Assembly (NCBI GenBank): GCA_036273515.1
Contig: DASUHM010000050.1
Location: forward strand, 1 to 47,245
Reading direction: 5' to 3'
From: Gaiellales bacterium
Lineage (GTDB): Bacteria > Actinomycetota > Thermoleophilia > Gaiellales > JAICJC01
Length of the DNA stretch: 47,245 nucleotides
Under the pieces are notes generated by a model. The model was not told where the DNA came from. It did not search any database and saw only the letters and a program-made list of their open reading frames with translations. This document shows positions 1-10,662 of this stretch, in pieces (position 1 is the first letter of the stretch; every line of letters begins with the position of its first letter). The position numbers and the translations under genes are program-made.

Positions 1-10
1 CGAGGGGCGC

Positions 11-2361
<2,351 letters not shown>

Positions 2362-2365
<4 letters not shown>

Positions 2366-3588
2366 CCTTCGGCCGTCGCCAGATCGTTGAGGCTGGGCGC
2401 GCGCCGGATCGCCGGGCTGAGGACGCCCCAGGTGAGCAGGACGACGTTGAACAGGCAGAAGAACGCGATCGTCTCGCGCGCCGAGATCTTCTCGAGCAGG
2501 AACCCGGCGACCAGCGGTCCCAGCGGCGTGATGGAGAGCGCGATCGAGCTGCGCACCGCCTCGACCCGGCCCAGCAGCCGGTCGGGCGTGACCGCGATGC
2601 GGTAGCCGACGACGACCGAGTCGGTCATCGGCATGGCGATGCCCTGCGGCAGGATGCCGGCCGCCAGCACGAACACGCTCGGCCGGACGAGGAACGCGGC
2701 GCTGCCCATCCAGGCCACGAGCTCGATCCACAGGATCGTCCGCATCGAGAGGCGCCGCCGGGCGATCGGGGAGAGCAGCGACCCGGCCAGCAGGCAGATG
2801 CCGAACGCCGCCAGCAGCGCGCCGATCCGGCCGCCGCTCAGGCCCTGCTCGCGGCCGGCGACGACGATCACGAGCAGGATCCCCGGCAGGGCGAAGTTCC
2901 CCAGGCCGTAGAGGAAGGCGCACGTGCGCAGGAACGGGTGCCCCCATAGGAAGCGCATGCCCTCCGCGATCTGCGCGCGGATGGTCGCGTCGCTGGGCTC
3001 GCGCACCTGCTGGAACGGAGTGGGGATCAGGGCGAGCGACGCCAGCGAGGCCGCATACGAGCAGGCGTCGACGGCGAATGGGAGCGACCGCGCGATCCCG
3101 AACAGGAACCCGCCGAGCGGCGGGCCGGCCAGGTTGACCGTCGCGATCCGGGCCGTGACGGTCGCGACCGCGTCCGGGAGCTGGGCCGCCGGCACGACCG
3201 AGCGCAGCGCCCCGGTCGCCGCGACGGTGAAGGCGACGGTGGCTGAGCCCTCGATCAGCGCGACCACGGCCAGGAGGGCGAAGGACGCGTCCCCCATCGC
3301 AATCGACGCAGCCAGGACGCCGATTGTCGTGGCACGCACCAGGTCGGCCCCCACCATCATGCGGCGGCGGTCGAACCGGTCGGCCGCCAGCCCTGCCGGG
3401 AGCTGGAGCACGGCGAACGGCACGAGGCGGGCGAACGCGACCAGGCCGGCGCGGGCGGGCGAGTGGGTCAGCGCGAGCGCCAGCAGCGGGTAGGCGATGG
3501 CCGTAGCCTCCGACCCCATCGCCGAGAACAGCTGCCCGGACTGGAGCAGGACGAAGTCGCGATTGCGCCGCAGAGGCGTCGGAGCCAC
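2362..3588 (-). CDS. MFS transporter, EntS/MFS_3-like exporter
   Basis: A 408-residue inner-membrane protein with about 12 hydrophobic segments and the MFS loop motif GLAADRFDRRRMM between helices 2 and 3. The opening (NRDFVLLQSGQLFSAMGS) is typical of the MFS_3 and enterobactin-exporter-like group of drug or metabolite exporters. The substrate cannot be read from sequence. The start is GTG. TAGCGT on the same strand (3603-3598) lies 9 bases before it and may be a -10 box giving a very short leader. It converges on the UvrA-like gene with a 4-base overlap. If the UvrA-like protein has a drug-protection role, a neighbouring exporter would fit, but that link is inference. Confidence 0.88.
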
Positions 3589-3650
3589 GAGACGAAGACG
3601 CTAGCAGCGGCCGCGGCGGGATTCGGGCCGCGGGCGTCGAACCCGGCAGG

Positions 3651-4709
3651 ATGCTTCCCGGCCCGCAGCGGATCGTCGTCGACCTGCCCCTACGCACCAT
3701 CGTGCGCGTCGTCGCGGTCGTGCTCGTCACGATCGCCGCCGTCGACATCCTCGCGCACGTCGCCCGGATCCTGATCTGGATGGCCACGTCGCTCTTCCTG
3801 GCGGTGGCGCTGCAGCCGGCCGTCCGGCTGGCCGAGCGGCGCATGTCGCACACGCTGGCCGTGTTCGCGGTGTTCGCCGCGCTGCTGCTGCTCGTCGTGG
3901 CGTTCCTGGCGCTCCTGATCATCCCGATCGCGAGCCAGGTCGACGAGCTGCGCAGCGCCGCCCCGACCTACATCAACGACCTGCGCCACAACGAGACGAT
4001 CAACAGCCTGAACACGCGCTATCACCTCGTGCAGAAGGCCGAGGAGGCCGCGAACGCCTATCCGGGCAAGGCGTTCGGGGCGCTGAGCAAGATCGTGAGC
4101 GGCGTCGTCGCCACGATCACCGTGCTCTTCCTGACGCTGTTCCTCTTGCTCGAGATGCCGGCGCTGGCCGAGGGGCTCCTGCGCTTCTTCCCGCCCGAGC
4201 GGGCCGAGCAGGTCCGCCGCATCGGCGGCGACATCAACCGCAACGTGGCCGGCTACGTGCTCGGCAACCTGATCATCTCCGTCATCGCGGGAACGGTGAT
4301 CGGGATCTCGCTGTGGATCCTCGGCGTGCCCTTCGCGCTCGCGCTCGCGGTGTTCATGGGCGTGTTCGACCTGGTGCCACTCGTCGGCGCGACCGTCGGC
4401 GCACTGGCGGCGATCGGGGTCGCCTTCGCGACGCAGGGCGTGACCGCCGGCATCGTGATGATCGTCGTGAACATCGTCTACCAGCAGATCGAGAACCATG
4501 TCCTGCAGCCGATCGTGTACCGGCGCACGGTGCAGCTCTCGGCGTTCCTCATCCTGATCGCGGTGCTGATCGGCGGGGAGCTGCTCGGCGTGCTGGGCGC
4601 GCTGATCGCGATCCCGGTCGCCGGGTCGCTGCAGCTGCTCTTCCGCGAGCTGACCTCGGGCTCGATCCACGCGCCGCGGCAGCCGGCGCCCGAACCGCCT
4701 CCCGGCTAG
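3651..4709 (+). CDS. AI-2E family transporter (YdbI/PerM-like permease)
   Basis: A 352-residue membrane protein. Two N-terminal hydrophobic segments (residues about 15-60) are followed by another, a soluble stretch (about 95-150), then five or so C-terminal helices. This is the usual arrangement of the AI-2E family (formerly UPF0118). The segment FMGVFDLVPLVGATVGALAA is the conserved glycine/proline-rich core of the family. Members export autoinducer-2 or act as cation/proton antiporters in different bacteria, so the substrate is open. The final residues are proline-rich (QPAPEPPPG). No strong ribosome site is visible; CAGG lies directly before the ATG. Its 3' end overlaps the convergent decarboxylase gene by 4 bases. 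Confidence 0.87.
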   Translation: MLPGPQRIVVDLPLRTIVRVVAVVLVTIAAVDILAHVARILIWMATSLFLAVALQPAVRLAERRMSHTLAVFAVFAALLLLVVAFLALLIIPIASQVDELRSAAPTYINDLRHNETINSLNTRYHLVQKAEEAANAYPGKAFGALSKIVSGVVATITVLFLTLFLLLEMPALAEGLLRFFPPERAEQVRRIGGDINRNVAGYVLGNLIISVIAGTVIGISLWILGVPFALALAVFMGVFDLVPLVGATVGALAAIGVAFATQGVTAGIVMIVVNIVYQQIENHVLQPIVYRRTVQLSAFLILIAVLIGGELLGVLGALIAIPVAGSLQLLFRELTSGSIHAPRQPAPEPPPG

Positions 4710-6145
4710 CGCGCGGCCCCCTCGCGGAGCAGGTCCCAGGCCCGGTCGACGTGCTCTGCCGTCGTCGCCGCGTTCCCGATCGCGACCCGCAGCGCGTAAC
4801 GGCCCTTGAGATCGGTGTGGGAGACGAGCGCGCGGCCGCTCGCATTCACGCGCTCGAGGATCGCCTCGTTCACGGCCCGCAGCTCGGCCTCGTCATCGAC
4901 GCCGCCGGGCCGGTAGCGGAAGCAGACCGTCGAGAACGGCACCGGCGCGAGCAGCTCCCAGCCGGGCTCGGCCCGCACCGCCGCCTCGAGCCGGCGGGCC
5001 AGCTCGACGTGGCCGGCGACGATCGCGGCGAGGCCGTCCGCCCCGTAGGCGCGCAGCACCATCCACAGCTTCAGCGAGCGGAAGCGGCGGCCGAGCGCGA
5101 CGCCGTAGTCCATCAGGTTGACGACGTCGTCCTCGTTCGAGCGCAGGTACTCGGGAACGAGCGAGAAGGCCGCCCGCATATCGTCCGGGCGGGCCGTGTA
5201 GAGCAGGCTGCAGTCGACGGGCGTGAGCAGCCACTTGTGCGGGTTCACGACCAGGGAGTCGGCCCGCTCGCAGCCGGCCACGACAGCGCGCATCTCCGGC
5301 ACGACCGCGGCGGCGCCGCCGTAGGCCGCGTCGACGTGCAGCCACATGCCGTGCCCGGCGCAGACGTCCGCGACCGCGGAGACCGGGTCGATGCTCGTCG
5401 ACGACGTGGTGCCGACGGTGGCGACGGCCGCGATCGGGCGGCGGCCGGCGGCGACGTCGGCCGCGACCGCGTCGCGCAGCGCGTCGGGCCGCATCCGGAA
5501 CTCGGCGTCGGTCGGGATCTTGATCAGGCCCTCCTGTCCGAACCCGAGCACGATGCAGGCCTTCTCGACCGACGAGTGGGCCTCCTGGGAGGTGTAGACG
5601 CGCAGCGGCGGCAGGTCGTCGCGGCCGGCCATCCCGCGGCCGCGGATGTCCAGGCCGGCCGCCTCGCGGGCGGCGGCGAGCGCCCACAGGGTCGACGAGC
5701 TGGCGGTGTCGGTGATCTGCCCGAACCAGCCGGTCGGGAAGCCCAGCAGCTCGGCCGTCCAGCGCAGCGTCACCTGCTCGAGCTCGGTCGCGGCGGGCGA
5801 CGTCCGCCAGAGCATCGCGTTCACGTTCAGGGCGGCGGCGATCGTCTCGCCGAGGATGCCCGGCGGCGAGCCGGTGATGCCGAAGTAGGCCATGAAGCCG
5901 GGGTGGTTCCAGTGCGTCAGGCCGGGCACGATGACGCGGTCGACGTCGGCCAGGATCGCCTCGAGCGGCTCGCCGTGCGCCGGCGGGTGCTCGGGGAGCG
6001 CCGCCGCGATCTCGCCCGGCTTCACCTGCGCCAGGACGGGCAGGCGATCGACGTCGTCGAGATAGCGGGCGATCCATTCGGCCGCCTGCTCGAGCGCCGC
6101 CCGCAGCTCGCCGGTGGTCGGCAGGCTGACCGGCTCGGCGGCCAT
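4706..6145 (-). CDS. PLP-dependent group II amino acid decarboxylase
   Basis: A 479-residue fold-type I PLP enzyme of the aromatic-L-amino-acid/glutamate/diaminobutyrate decarboxylase family. The cofactor lysine is K304 in NPHKWLLTP. The aspartate that contacts the pyridine nitrogen is D272 in HVDAAYGG, and H190 in SQEAHSS is the usual ring-stacking histidine. The N-terminal HPGFMAYF (about 81-88) matches the HPxF motif of the aromatic amino acid branch. It should remove CO2 from an amino acid to give an amine; tryptophan, tyrosine, DOPA, glutamate or 2,4-diaminobutyrate are all possible. It starts immediately after the stop of the upstream class III aminotransferase, so the two are surely co-transcribed and probably act on one pathway. 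Confidence 0.92.
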   Translation of the reverse strand: MAAEPVSLPTTGELRAALEQAAEWIARYLDDVDRLPVLAQVKPGEIAAALPEHPPAHGEPLEAILADVDRVIVPGLTHWNHPGFMAYFGITGSPPGILGETIAAALNVNAMLWRTSPAATELEQVTLRWTAELLGFPTGWFGQITDTASSSTLWALAAAREAAGLDIRGRGMAGRDDLPPLRVYTSQEAHSSVEKACIVLGFGQEGLIKIPTDAEFRMRPDALRDAVAADVAAGRRPIAAVATVGTTSSTSIDPVSAVADVCAGHGMWLHVDAAYGGAAAVVPEMRAVVAGCERADSLVVNPHKWLLTPVDCSLLYTARPDDMRAAFSLVPEYLRSNEDDVVNLMDYGVALGRRFRSLKLWMVLRAYGADGLAAIVAGHVELARRLEAAVRAEPGWELLAPVPFSTVCFRYRPGGVDDEAELRAVNEAILERVNASGRALVSHTDLKGRYALRVAIGNAATTAEHVDRAWDLLREGAAR

Positions 6146-7444
6146 CTAGAGCGTCGCCTCGACGACCGCCAGGGTCTCGTCGAGGAGCGCGGCGATCTCG
6201 TCGATCTCGGCCTCGGTCACGGTCAGCGGCGGCGCCAGCAGGAGCGCGTCCATGTGCTCGGTGCCGACGGGCGTCGGGCACGAGTAGATCATCAGCCCCC
6301 GCCGCTTCGCCTCGGCCGAGACCTTGCCCGACACGCCGTCCGCGGCGGCGAAGCGACCTCCGCCGGGCGCGCGCAGTTCGATCCCGCGCAGCAGCCCGAG
6401 GCCGCGCAGCTCGGCGACGATCGGGTGGCGAGCGGCGATCTCGGCCAGGCGGGCGTGCAGCTGCTCGCCGCGCACGGTCGCCGCCTCGAGCAGGCCCTCC
6501 GACTCGATCACGTCGATCACCTCGCACCCGACCGCGCAGGCGAGCGGGTTGCCGGAGAACGTGTGGCCGTAGGAGAAGCCGCTCGGGTTCGTCTCGACGA
6601 CCTCGCGCAGCCGCCGCGACGCGACCATGCCCGAGAGCGGGACGGCGCCGCCGCCGATGCCCTTGCCGAACGTGATCACGTCGGGCACGGCGCCGAAGTG
6701 CTCGACGCCGAACCAGCGGCCGGTGCGCCCGAAGCCCGTGATCACCTCGTCGGCGACCAGGAGGACGTCGTGGCGGTCGCACACCTCGCGCACAGCGGCC
6801 AGGTAGCCGTCGGGCAGCGGCACGGCCGCGCCGGACGACCCCGTCACCGGCTCGACGACGAACGCGGCGACGTGCTCGGCGCCGCGCGACATGATCGCCG
6901 CCTCGAGCGCCGCGGCCCCCTCCTCGGCCGTGTCGGCGTTGGGGACGACCGCGTACTTGCGCAGGAGGAGCTCGAACGGCGCCCGCCAGCGCGACCCGGA
7001 CAGCGAGAGCGCCCCCATCGTCGAGCCGTGGTACGACGTGACCCGGCTCAGGAACTCGATCTTGCCCGCGTGGCCCTGGAGCTCCCAGTAGAGCACGGCC
7101 AGGTGCAGCGCCGACTCGTTGGCCTCGGAGCCGGAGGAGTTGAAGAAGCACCACTCGAGGTCGCCGGGCGCGATCCGGGCGATCCGCTCGGCCAGGTCCA
7201 TCATCGGCTCGTTCGAGAACGAGAACCGGTACGTGAAGGCGATCCGCTCGGCCTGGCGCTGGAGCGCCTCCACGATGCGGGGATGGCCGTGGCCGAGCAG
7301 CATCACCATGGCGCCGCCGCAGGCGTCGAGGTAGCGCTTGCCGTCGGAGTCCTCGATCACGCACCCGCCCGCGCGAACGGCCACCGGCAGCCGCCGCCCG
7401 GGGCTGGCGGTCATCGAGAAGTCGGTGCGGGCGGGGGCGCTCAC
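6146..7444 (-). CDS. class III PLP-dependent aminotransferase
   Basis: A 432-residue omega-aminotransferase-type enzyme. With the GTG at 7444 as residue 1, the PLP lysine is K261 in TFGKGIGGG, and the cofactor aspartate is D232 in LLVADEVITGFGRTG. SSGSEANE (about 104) binds phosphate. Class III enzymes transfer amino groups of omega-amines, GABA, ornithine or diaminobutyrate to a keto acid. I chose GTG 7444 because the reading frame upstream is not protein-like and crosses the divergent promoter; ATG 7414 is the alternative. It leads a two-gene operon with the decarboxylase. The pairing resembles diaminobutyrate aminotransferase/decarboxylase or GABA-type modules, but the decarboxylase looks more aromatic-type, so the substrate stays unknown. 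Confidence 0.88.
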   Translation of the reverse strand: MSAPARTDFSMTASPGRRLPVAVRAGGCVIEDSDGKRYLDACGGAMVMLLGHGHPRIVEALQRQAERIAFTYRFSFSNEPMMDLAERIARIAPGDLEWCFFNSSGSEANESALHLAVLYWELQGHAGKIEFLSRVTSYHGSTMGALSLSGSRWRAPFELLLRKYAVVPNADTAEEGAAALEAAIMSRGAEHVAAFVVEPVTGSSGAAVPLPDGYLAAVREVCDRHDVLLVADEVITGFGRTGRWFGVEHFGAVPDVITFGKGIGGGAVPLSGMVASRRLREVVETNPSGFSYGHTFSGNPLACAVGCEVIDVIESEGLLEAATVRGEQLHARLAEIAARHPIVAELRGLGLLRGIELRAPGGGRFAAADGVSGKVSAEAKRRGLMIYSCPTPVGTEHMDALLLAPPLTVTEAEIDEIAALLDETLAVVEATL

Positions 7445-7455
7445 GGGTCGCCGCC

Positions 7456-7465
7456 ATGCTACCGT
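7456..7465. promoter_or_regulatory. putative overlapping divergent -10 boxes
   Basis: The ten bases contain TAGCAT on the minus strand (7461-7456), 11 bases before the aminotransferase GTG, and TACCGT on the plus strand (7460-7465). The latter would give the DUF805 gene a leader of about 64 bases. The hexamers resemble actinobacterial TANNNT -10 boxes. No clear -35 boxes are seen. This is inference from position and resemblance only. Confidence 0.35.
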
Positions 7466-7535
7466 GGCGGCGCTCCCAAACGCGCGCGACCCGGACTCCG
7501 CCGGGCTCGCGGCAGGCGCACGGAAGGAGGCAGCG

Positions 7536-7907
7536 ATGCTGCACTGGTACACCGACGTGATCAAGCAGTACGCCGTGTTCGACGGGCGGGCGAGCCGGCC
7601 CGAGTACTGGTGGTTCTTCCTGATCAACACCGTCATCTCGGTGATCCTGGACGTCGTGATCCCCGGCACCACCGGCCAGGTGCTCGGCGCGATCTATGCC
7701 CTCGCGGTGCTGTTGCCCTCGATCGGCGTCGGCATCCGCCGCCTCCACGACACGAACCGGACCGGCTGGTGGCTGCTCGTCAGCCTCGTCCCGGTCGTCG
7801 GCTGGATCTGGATCATCGTGCTCCTCGCGCTGGCAGGCGACGTCGGCTCGAACCGCTACGGCCCGCCTCCAGGTACGGCGAGGGAACCGGACACGATCGT
7901 CGCGTAG
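7536..7907 (+). CDS. DUF805 family membrane protein
   Basis: A 123-residue inner-membrane protein of the DUF805 (YhaH-like) family. It opens with WYTDVIKQYAVFDGRASRPEYW, the usual family N-terminus (F..RasR.EyWwF), followed by three to four hydrophobic helices and the conserved IGVGIRRLHDTNRTGWW loop. The function of the family is unknown. The ATG at 7536 is chosen because a strong ribosome-binding site, AAGGAGG (7524-7530), lies 5 bases upstream; the open frame continues further upstream without protein-like sequence. It is divergent from the aminotransferase operon and converges on the ThDP enzyme gene, leaving only 10 bases between stops. Confidence 0.9.
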   Translation: MLHWYTDVIKQYAVFDGRASRPEYWWFFLINTVISVILDVVIPGTTGQVLGAIYALAVLLPSIGVGIRRLHDTNRTGWWLLVSLVPVVGWIWIIVLLALAGDVGSNRYGPPPGTAREPDTIVA

Positions 7908-7917
7908 CCGCGGCTGA

Positions 7918-9537
7918 TCAGACGGACTGGCCGGGGGCGCGCAGCGCGGTCTGGAGCTCGACCAGGGCCGGCCCGGAGCGGTCGGCGAGCGCGTCGGCGA
8001 GCGCCGCGCCGAGGCCGCCGATGCCGTCGGCGCGCAGGTAGCGCACGTCGCAGGCGCGGGCGAGGCCCTCGAAGTCCGGCGCGTTCAGCTCGACCGCCAC
8101 CGTGCGCCCGAACATCGTCTCCTGGTAGTTGCGCAGGATGCCGTAGGCCGAGTCGTTCACGACGAGCGCGATCAGCGGCAGGCCCTCGGCCCGCGCCGTC
8201 AGGAGCTCGTGCCCCGCCATCAGGAAGCCGCCGTCGCCGCACACCGCCACCGTCGGCCGGCCGGGGTTGGCAGCGACCGTGCCGAGCGCGAGCGGGATCC
8301 CGCAGCCGAGCGCGCCCGACGACGGGTAGACGAACGCGCCGGGCCGCTTCGCGTCGAGGTAGAGCGCCGCCCAGTACGCGGCAATTGTCATGTCGGCGAC
8401 GACAATTGCGTCATCAGGGAGCGCCTCGTGGAGCACGCGCATGAGCTCGACCTCGGCGTCGGCGCCCTGCGCCGCCACCTCGGACGACCGGGCCTGCAGC
8501 GCGGCCCGGGCAGCCGCCTCGCCGTCGCGGCTGCCGGCCGACGGCGGGTCGGCGAGGAGCGTCCGGCAGAAGAGCCCGACGTCGGCGACGAGCCCTTCCG
8601 TCACCGGGAAGGTGCGGCCGAAGCGGCCCTCGTCGAGGTCGACCTGGACGATCGTCGCCGGCATGGGCAGCCCCCAGTCGGCCGTGCCCTCCTGGGAGAA
8701 GCGCGTGCCGAGGGCGAGGACGAGGTCGGAGCGCTCGACCAGGCTTCGCATCGACGGCTCCTCGATCGACGAGCCCGCGTGGAGGGCGTGGCCGGTCGGG
8801 AGCGCGCCCTTGCCGTTGTACGTCGTGAGGACGGGCGCGTCGAGCAGCTCCGCCAGCCGCTGCACGTCGGCGGCCGCGCGCCGCGTCCCGCCGCCGGCCC
8901 AGATCAGCGGCGCGTCGGCGGCCTCGAGCAGCGCCCGGACGCGGGCGACTGCCTCGGGATCGGGCGCGGGCAGCGCGACCCGGGTGACCCGCGGCGAGGC
9001 GGGCTCGACGGCCGCCGCCATCACGTCGGTGGCGACCTCGATCGTGACCGGACCGGGGTCGAGCGCCATGTGCCGGAACGCCTCGTCGACCGCCTCGACG
9101 AGCGCCTCGGGCGAGGTCGGCCGGGCGTGGAAGCGCGACACGGCCGCGAACGCCTGTGACTGGCCGCGGCTCTCGTGCAGGTAGCCGCGGCCGGCGCCGA
9201 CGAGGTGGGTGGGGATCTGCGAGGTCAGGTGCAGCACCGGCGCGCTCGACGCGTCGGCCTCCGACAGCGCGGCCAGCGAGTTGAACGCGCCCGGGCCGGT
9301 GCTCGTGAGATAGACGCCGGGGCGGTCGCCGGTGCGCGCGTAGCCGACGGCGCCGAACCCGGCGGCCTGCTCGTGACGGACGACGATCCGGCGGATGGGC
9401 GAGCCGATCAGCGCGTCCCAGACCGGCAGGGCGTGGATACCGGGCAGGCCGAAGACGATCTCGACGCCGTGCGCTTCGAGGGCCGCGACGAGCGCGCCTG
9501 CGCCGGTGCGAACGCCGGGCTCTGAGGCAACCGTCAT
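7918..9537 (-). CDS. ThDP-dependent enzyme, acetolactate synthase large-subunit family
   Basis: A 539-residue three-domain enzyme of the acetolactate synthase/pyruvate oxidase/2-keto acid decarboxylase superfamily. The catalytic glutamate is E56 in RHEQAAGFGAVGYAR. The ThDP/Mg motif starts at GDGGFLMAG and ends at NDSAYG. The N-terminal FGLPGIHALPVWDAL and the segment GAGRGYLHE resemble 5-guanidino-2-oxopentanoate decarboxylase (AruI)-type proteins rather than housekeeping IlvB. It could decarboxylate a branched or guanidino keto acid, but this is not decisive. It begins 10 bases after the cytochrome c stop, so it is probably the second gene of that operon. A paired CAATTG element lies inside at 8382-8408. 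Confidence 0.85.
   Translation of the reverse strand: MTVASEPGVRTGAGALVAALEAHGVEIVFGLPGIHALPVWDALIGSPIRRIVVRHEQAAGFGAVGYARTGDRPGVYLTSTGPGAFNSLAALSEADASSAPVLHLTSQIPTHLVGAGRGYLHESRGQSQAFAAVSRFHARPTSPEALVEAVDEAFRHMALDPGPVTIEVATDVMAAAVEPASPRVTRVALPAPDPEAVARVRALLEAADAPLIWAGGGTRRAAADVQRLAELLDAPVLTTYNGKGALPTGHALHAGSSIEEPSMRSLVERSDLVLALGTRFSQEGTADWGLPMPATIVQVDLDEGRFGRTFPVTEGLVADVGLFCRTLLADPPSAGSRDGEAAARAALQARSSEVAAQGADAEVELMRVLHEALPDDAIVVADMTIAAYWAALYLDAKRPGAFVYPSSGALGCGIPLALGTVAANPGRPTVAVCGDGGFLMAGHELLTARAEGLPLIALVVNDSAYGILRNYQETMFGRTVAVELNAPDFEGLARACDVRYLRADGIGGLGAALADALADRSGPALVELQTALRAPGQSV
8382..8408. repeat. dyad element E1: paired CAATTGNCRY half-sites
   Basis: Two facing half-sites, CAATTGTCAT on the plus strand and CAATTGTCGT on the minus strand, are separated by 7 bases. 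The outer arms form a perfect 9-base inverted repeat, GCAATTGTC/GACAATTGC (8381-8389 and 8401-8409). It lies in the coding sequence of the ThDP enzyme and encodes AIVVADMTIA using ATT and ACA codons that are otherwise scarce in this gene. It is one of four such elements between 8.4 and 17.5 kb. Confidence 0.6.
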
Positions 9538-9547
9538 CCGTCCGCGC

Positions 9548-10063
9548 CTACGAGGACTGGCTGGACTCGATCAGCGCGACGAGGTCGTCGATCTGCGTCG
9601 GGCTGAGCGACGAGCCGAAGGTGGTCGGCATGGGCGTCGACCACGGCCCGCCGGACGCCGTGAAGGCGGCCGGGTCGGTGATCGACTGCTTGATGAACGC
9701 CGCCAGCGGCATCTTGTCCTTCTGCGCGTCGCCCGAGACCGCCTTGTCGAGGTCGGGGCCGATCGTGCCGGTCGCCCCGGCCGCGCTCAGCGTGTGGCAG
9801 CTGCCGCAGCCGTTCGAGGCGAAGACCGCCTTGCCCGCCGTCGCGTCGCCGGTCGCGCCGCTCGAGCTGCCGCCGCTGCTGCCTCCGGGCGTCGACACGG
9901 GCGCCGAGGAGGCCGGCGTCGAGAGGGCCGCGGTCGAGACGGACGGGTTCAGTCCGACGCTGCTCGAGTTGTCCGTCGTGCTGCCTGTGGCGACGATGAC
10001 GACCACCATCACGGCGATGCCCGCGACGGTGCCGAGCAGCCCTGCGATCAAGACCTTCAGCAT
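9548..10063 (-). CDS. membrane-anchored class I cytochrome c
   Basis: A 171-residue protein. A single N-terminal hydrophobic segment (residues about 4-26, LIAGLLGTVAGIAVMVVVIV) is an anchor or uncleaved signal. A long Ser/Thr/Gly-rich linker (about 30-72) follows, then a monohaem domain. CGSCH binds haem covalently, and the methionine in STPMPTTFG is the likely distal ligand. The domain (GKAVFASNGCGSCHTL to the LVALIESS helix) is the usual small cytochrome c fold acting outside the membrane in electron transfer. The redox partner is unknown. It is followed after 10 bases by the ThDP enzyme, suggesting co-transcription. TATAGT (minus strand, 10078-10073) ends 9 bases before the ATG and may be a -10 box. 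Confidence 0.9.
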   Translation of the reverse strand: MLKVLIAGLLGTVAGIAVMVVVIVATGSTTDNSSSVGLNPSVSTAALSTPASSAPVSTPGGSSGGSSSGATGDATAGKAVFASNGCGSCHTLSAAGATGTIGPDLDKAVSGDAQKDKMPLAAFIKQSITDPAAFTASGGPWSTPMPTTFGSSLSPTQIDDLVALIESSQSS

Positions 10064-10121
10064 GGCGCGGGGACTATACCCCGCTCCCCGGCGATATACC
10101 GCAAGCAGGGGATGCCACCCG

Positions 10122-10136
10122 CGGCGTCGAACGCCG
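10122..10136 (+). other. small hairpin in the leader of the 56-residue gene
   Basis: CGGCG and CGCCG (5-bp stem, TCGAA loop) lie 14 bases before the next start codon. An AT-rich patch, GATATACC (10093-10100), could be a -10 region upstream, giving a short leader containing this hairpin just before the ribosome site. It may be chance in GC-rich DNA. Confidence 0.2.
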
Positions 10137-10149
10137 ACGTGGAGTGACG

Positions 10150-10320
10150 ATGCTCGACAAACGCGACATTCAGAATCTGATGTACTGCGTGCGGGTGACC
10201 GAGACCAGCGGTCAGTGGCAGTCCGGCTACCCCGTGCGCACGCCGAACGACCTGGAATGCAAGCTGGCCGAGCTCCTGCGCGAGCTCGACAGCCGCCGTC
10301 CGGCCGTCCGCGCCGCCTGA
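10150..10320 (+). CDS. 56-residue hypothetical protein
   Basis: A small open frame of 57 codons including stop, starting ATG with GGAG (10141-10144) five bases upstream. The product opens MLDKRDIQNLMYCVRVTETS, has the middle GQWQSGYPVRTPNDLECKL and ends in a charged helix ending DSRRPAVRAA. It is soluble, has two cysteines and no signal or membrane segment. Codon third positions are GC-rich in the body as in neighbouring genes, and the ribosome site is good, so I regard it as real. It is divergent from the cytochrome c operon. I do not recognise the family. Confidence 0.55.
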   Translation: MLDKRDIQNLMYCVRVTETSGQWQSGYPVRTPNDLECKLAELLRELDSRRPAVRAA

Positions 10321-10418
10321 CTCACGGCGGGTGCGTGACCCACGCGCCGCTGGGAGTACCCGCGCTGCAGCGTGCGCCTGCTCGGCGGGCGCGCCGCAGC
10401 TCTCCGCGCACCTGCGGG

Positions 10419-10583
10419 CTACAGCCAGCCGACCGCCCACATGACGACGAAGACGCAGGCGACGGCGAGCCAGCCTTCGAGCGAGAGGCGGCGCAGCGTC
10501 GCGCGGGTCGCGCGGGCGGCGTCGCGTAGCTGGTCGACGGTGTCGGCGTGGCTCGGCGTGGGCGTCATGCGGTCGGCGGGCAT
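10419..10583 (-). CDS. 54-residue single-pass membrane protein
   Basis: A small protein with a charged N-terminal helix (residues about 12-33, TVDQLRDAARATRATLRRLS) and one C-terminal membrane helix (LAVACVFVVMWAVGWL) running to the end. The ATG at 10583 is preferred over an upstream start at 10649 because GAGGAG (complement of 10589-10594) lies 5 bases before it. It resembles small tail-anchored DUF3618/YqjD-like proteins in layout, but I cannot assign a family. It is tail-to-tail with the 56-residue gene and divergent from thpR. Confidence 0.55.
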   Translation of the reverse strand: MPADRMTPTPSHADTVDQLRDAARATRATLRRLSLEGWLAVACVFVVMWAVGWL

Positions 10584-10662
10584 GCAGGCTCCTCGGGTGA
10601 GGGTGAAGGTCATCGGAGGCGAATCCCCCCAGGAGCAGGGAGTTTTCATCGCCGGTCGAGTT

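Noticed and set aside
4706-7444. Assignment as diaminobutyrate aminotransferase/decarboxylase
   Set aside because: The gene pairing fits, but the decarboxylase motifs are shared by aromatic and glutamate enzymes, so naming a substrate would be guesswork.
4313-8041. Very long plus-strand open frame of over 1200 codons
   Set aside because: It runs antisense to the decarboxylase and aminotransferase genes and is Arg/Ala/Asp-rich with no motifs, a common artefact of GC-rich codon bias. The same applies to 508-2949, 4893-7748, 12789-16025, 37735-40173 and 41721-44039.
7918-9537. Housekeeping acetolactate synthase large subunit (ilvB)
   Set aside because: No small subunit or other branched-chain genes nearby, and the N-terminal and GAGRGYLHE segments look more like a keto-acid decarboxylase.
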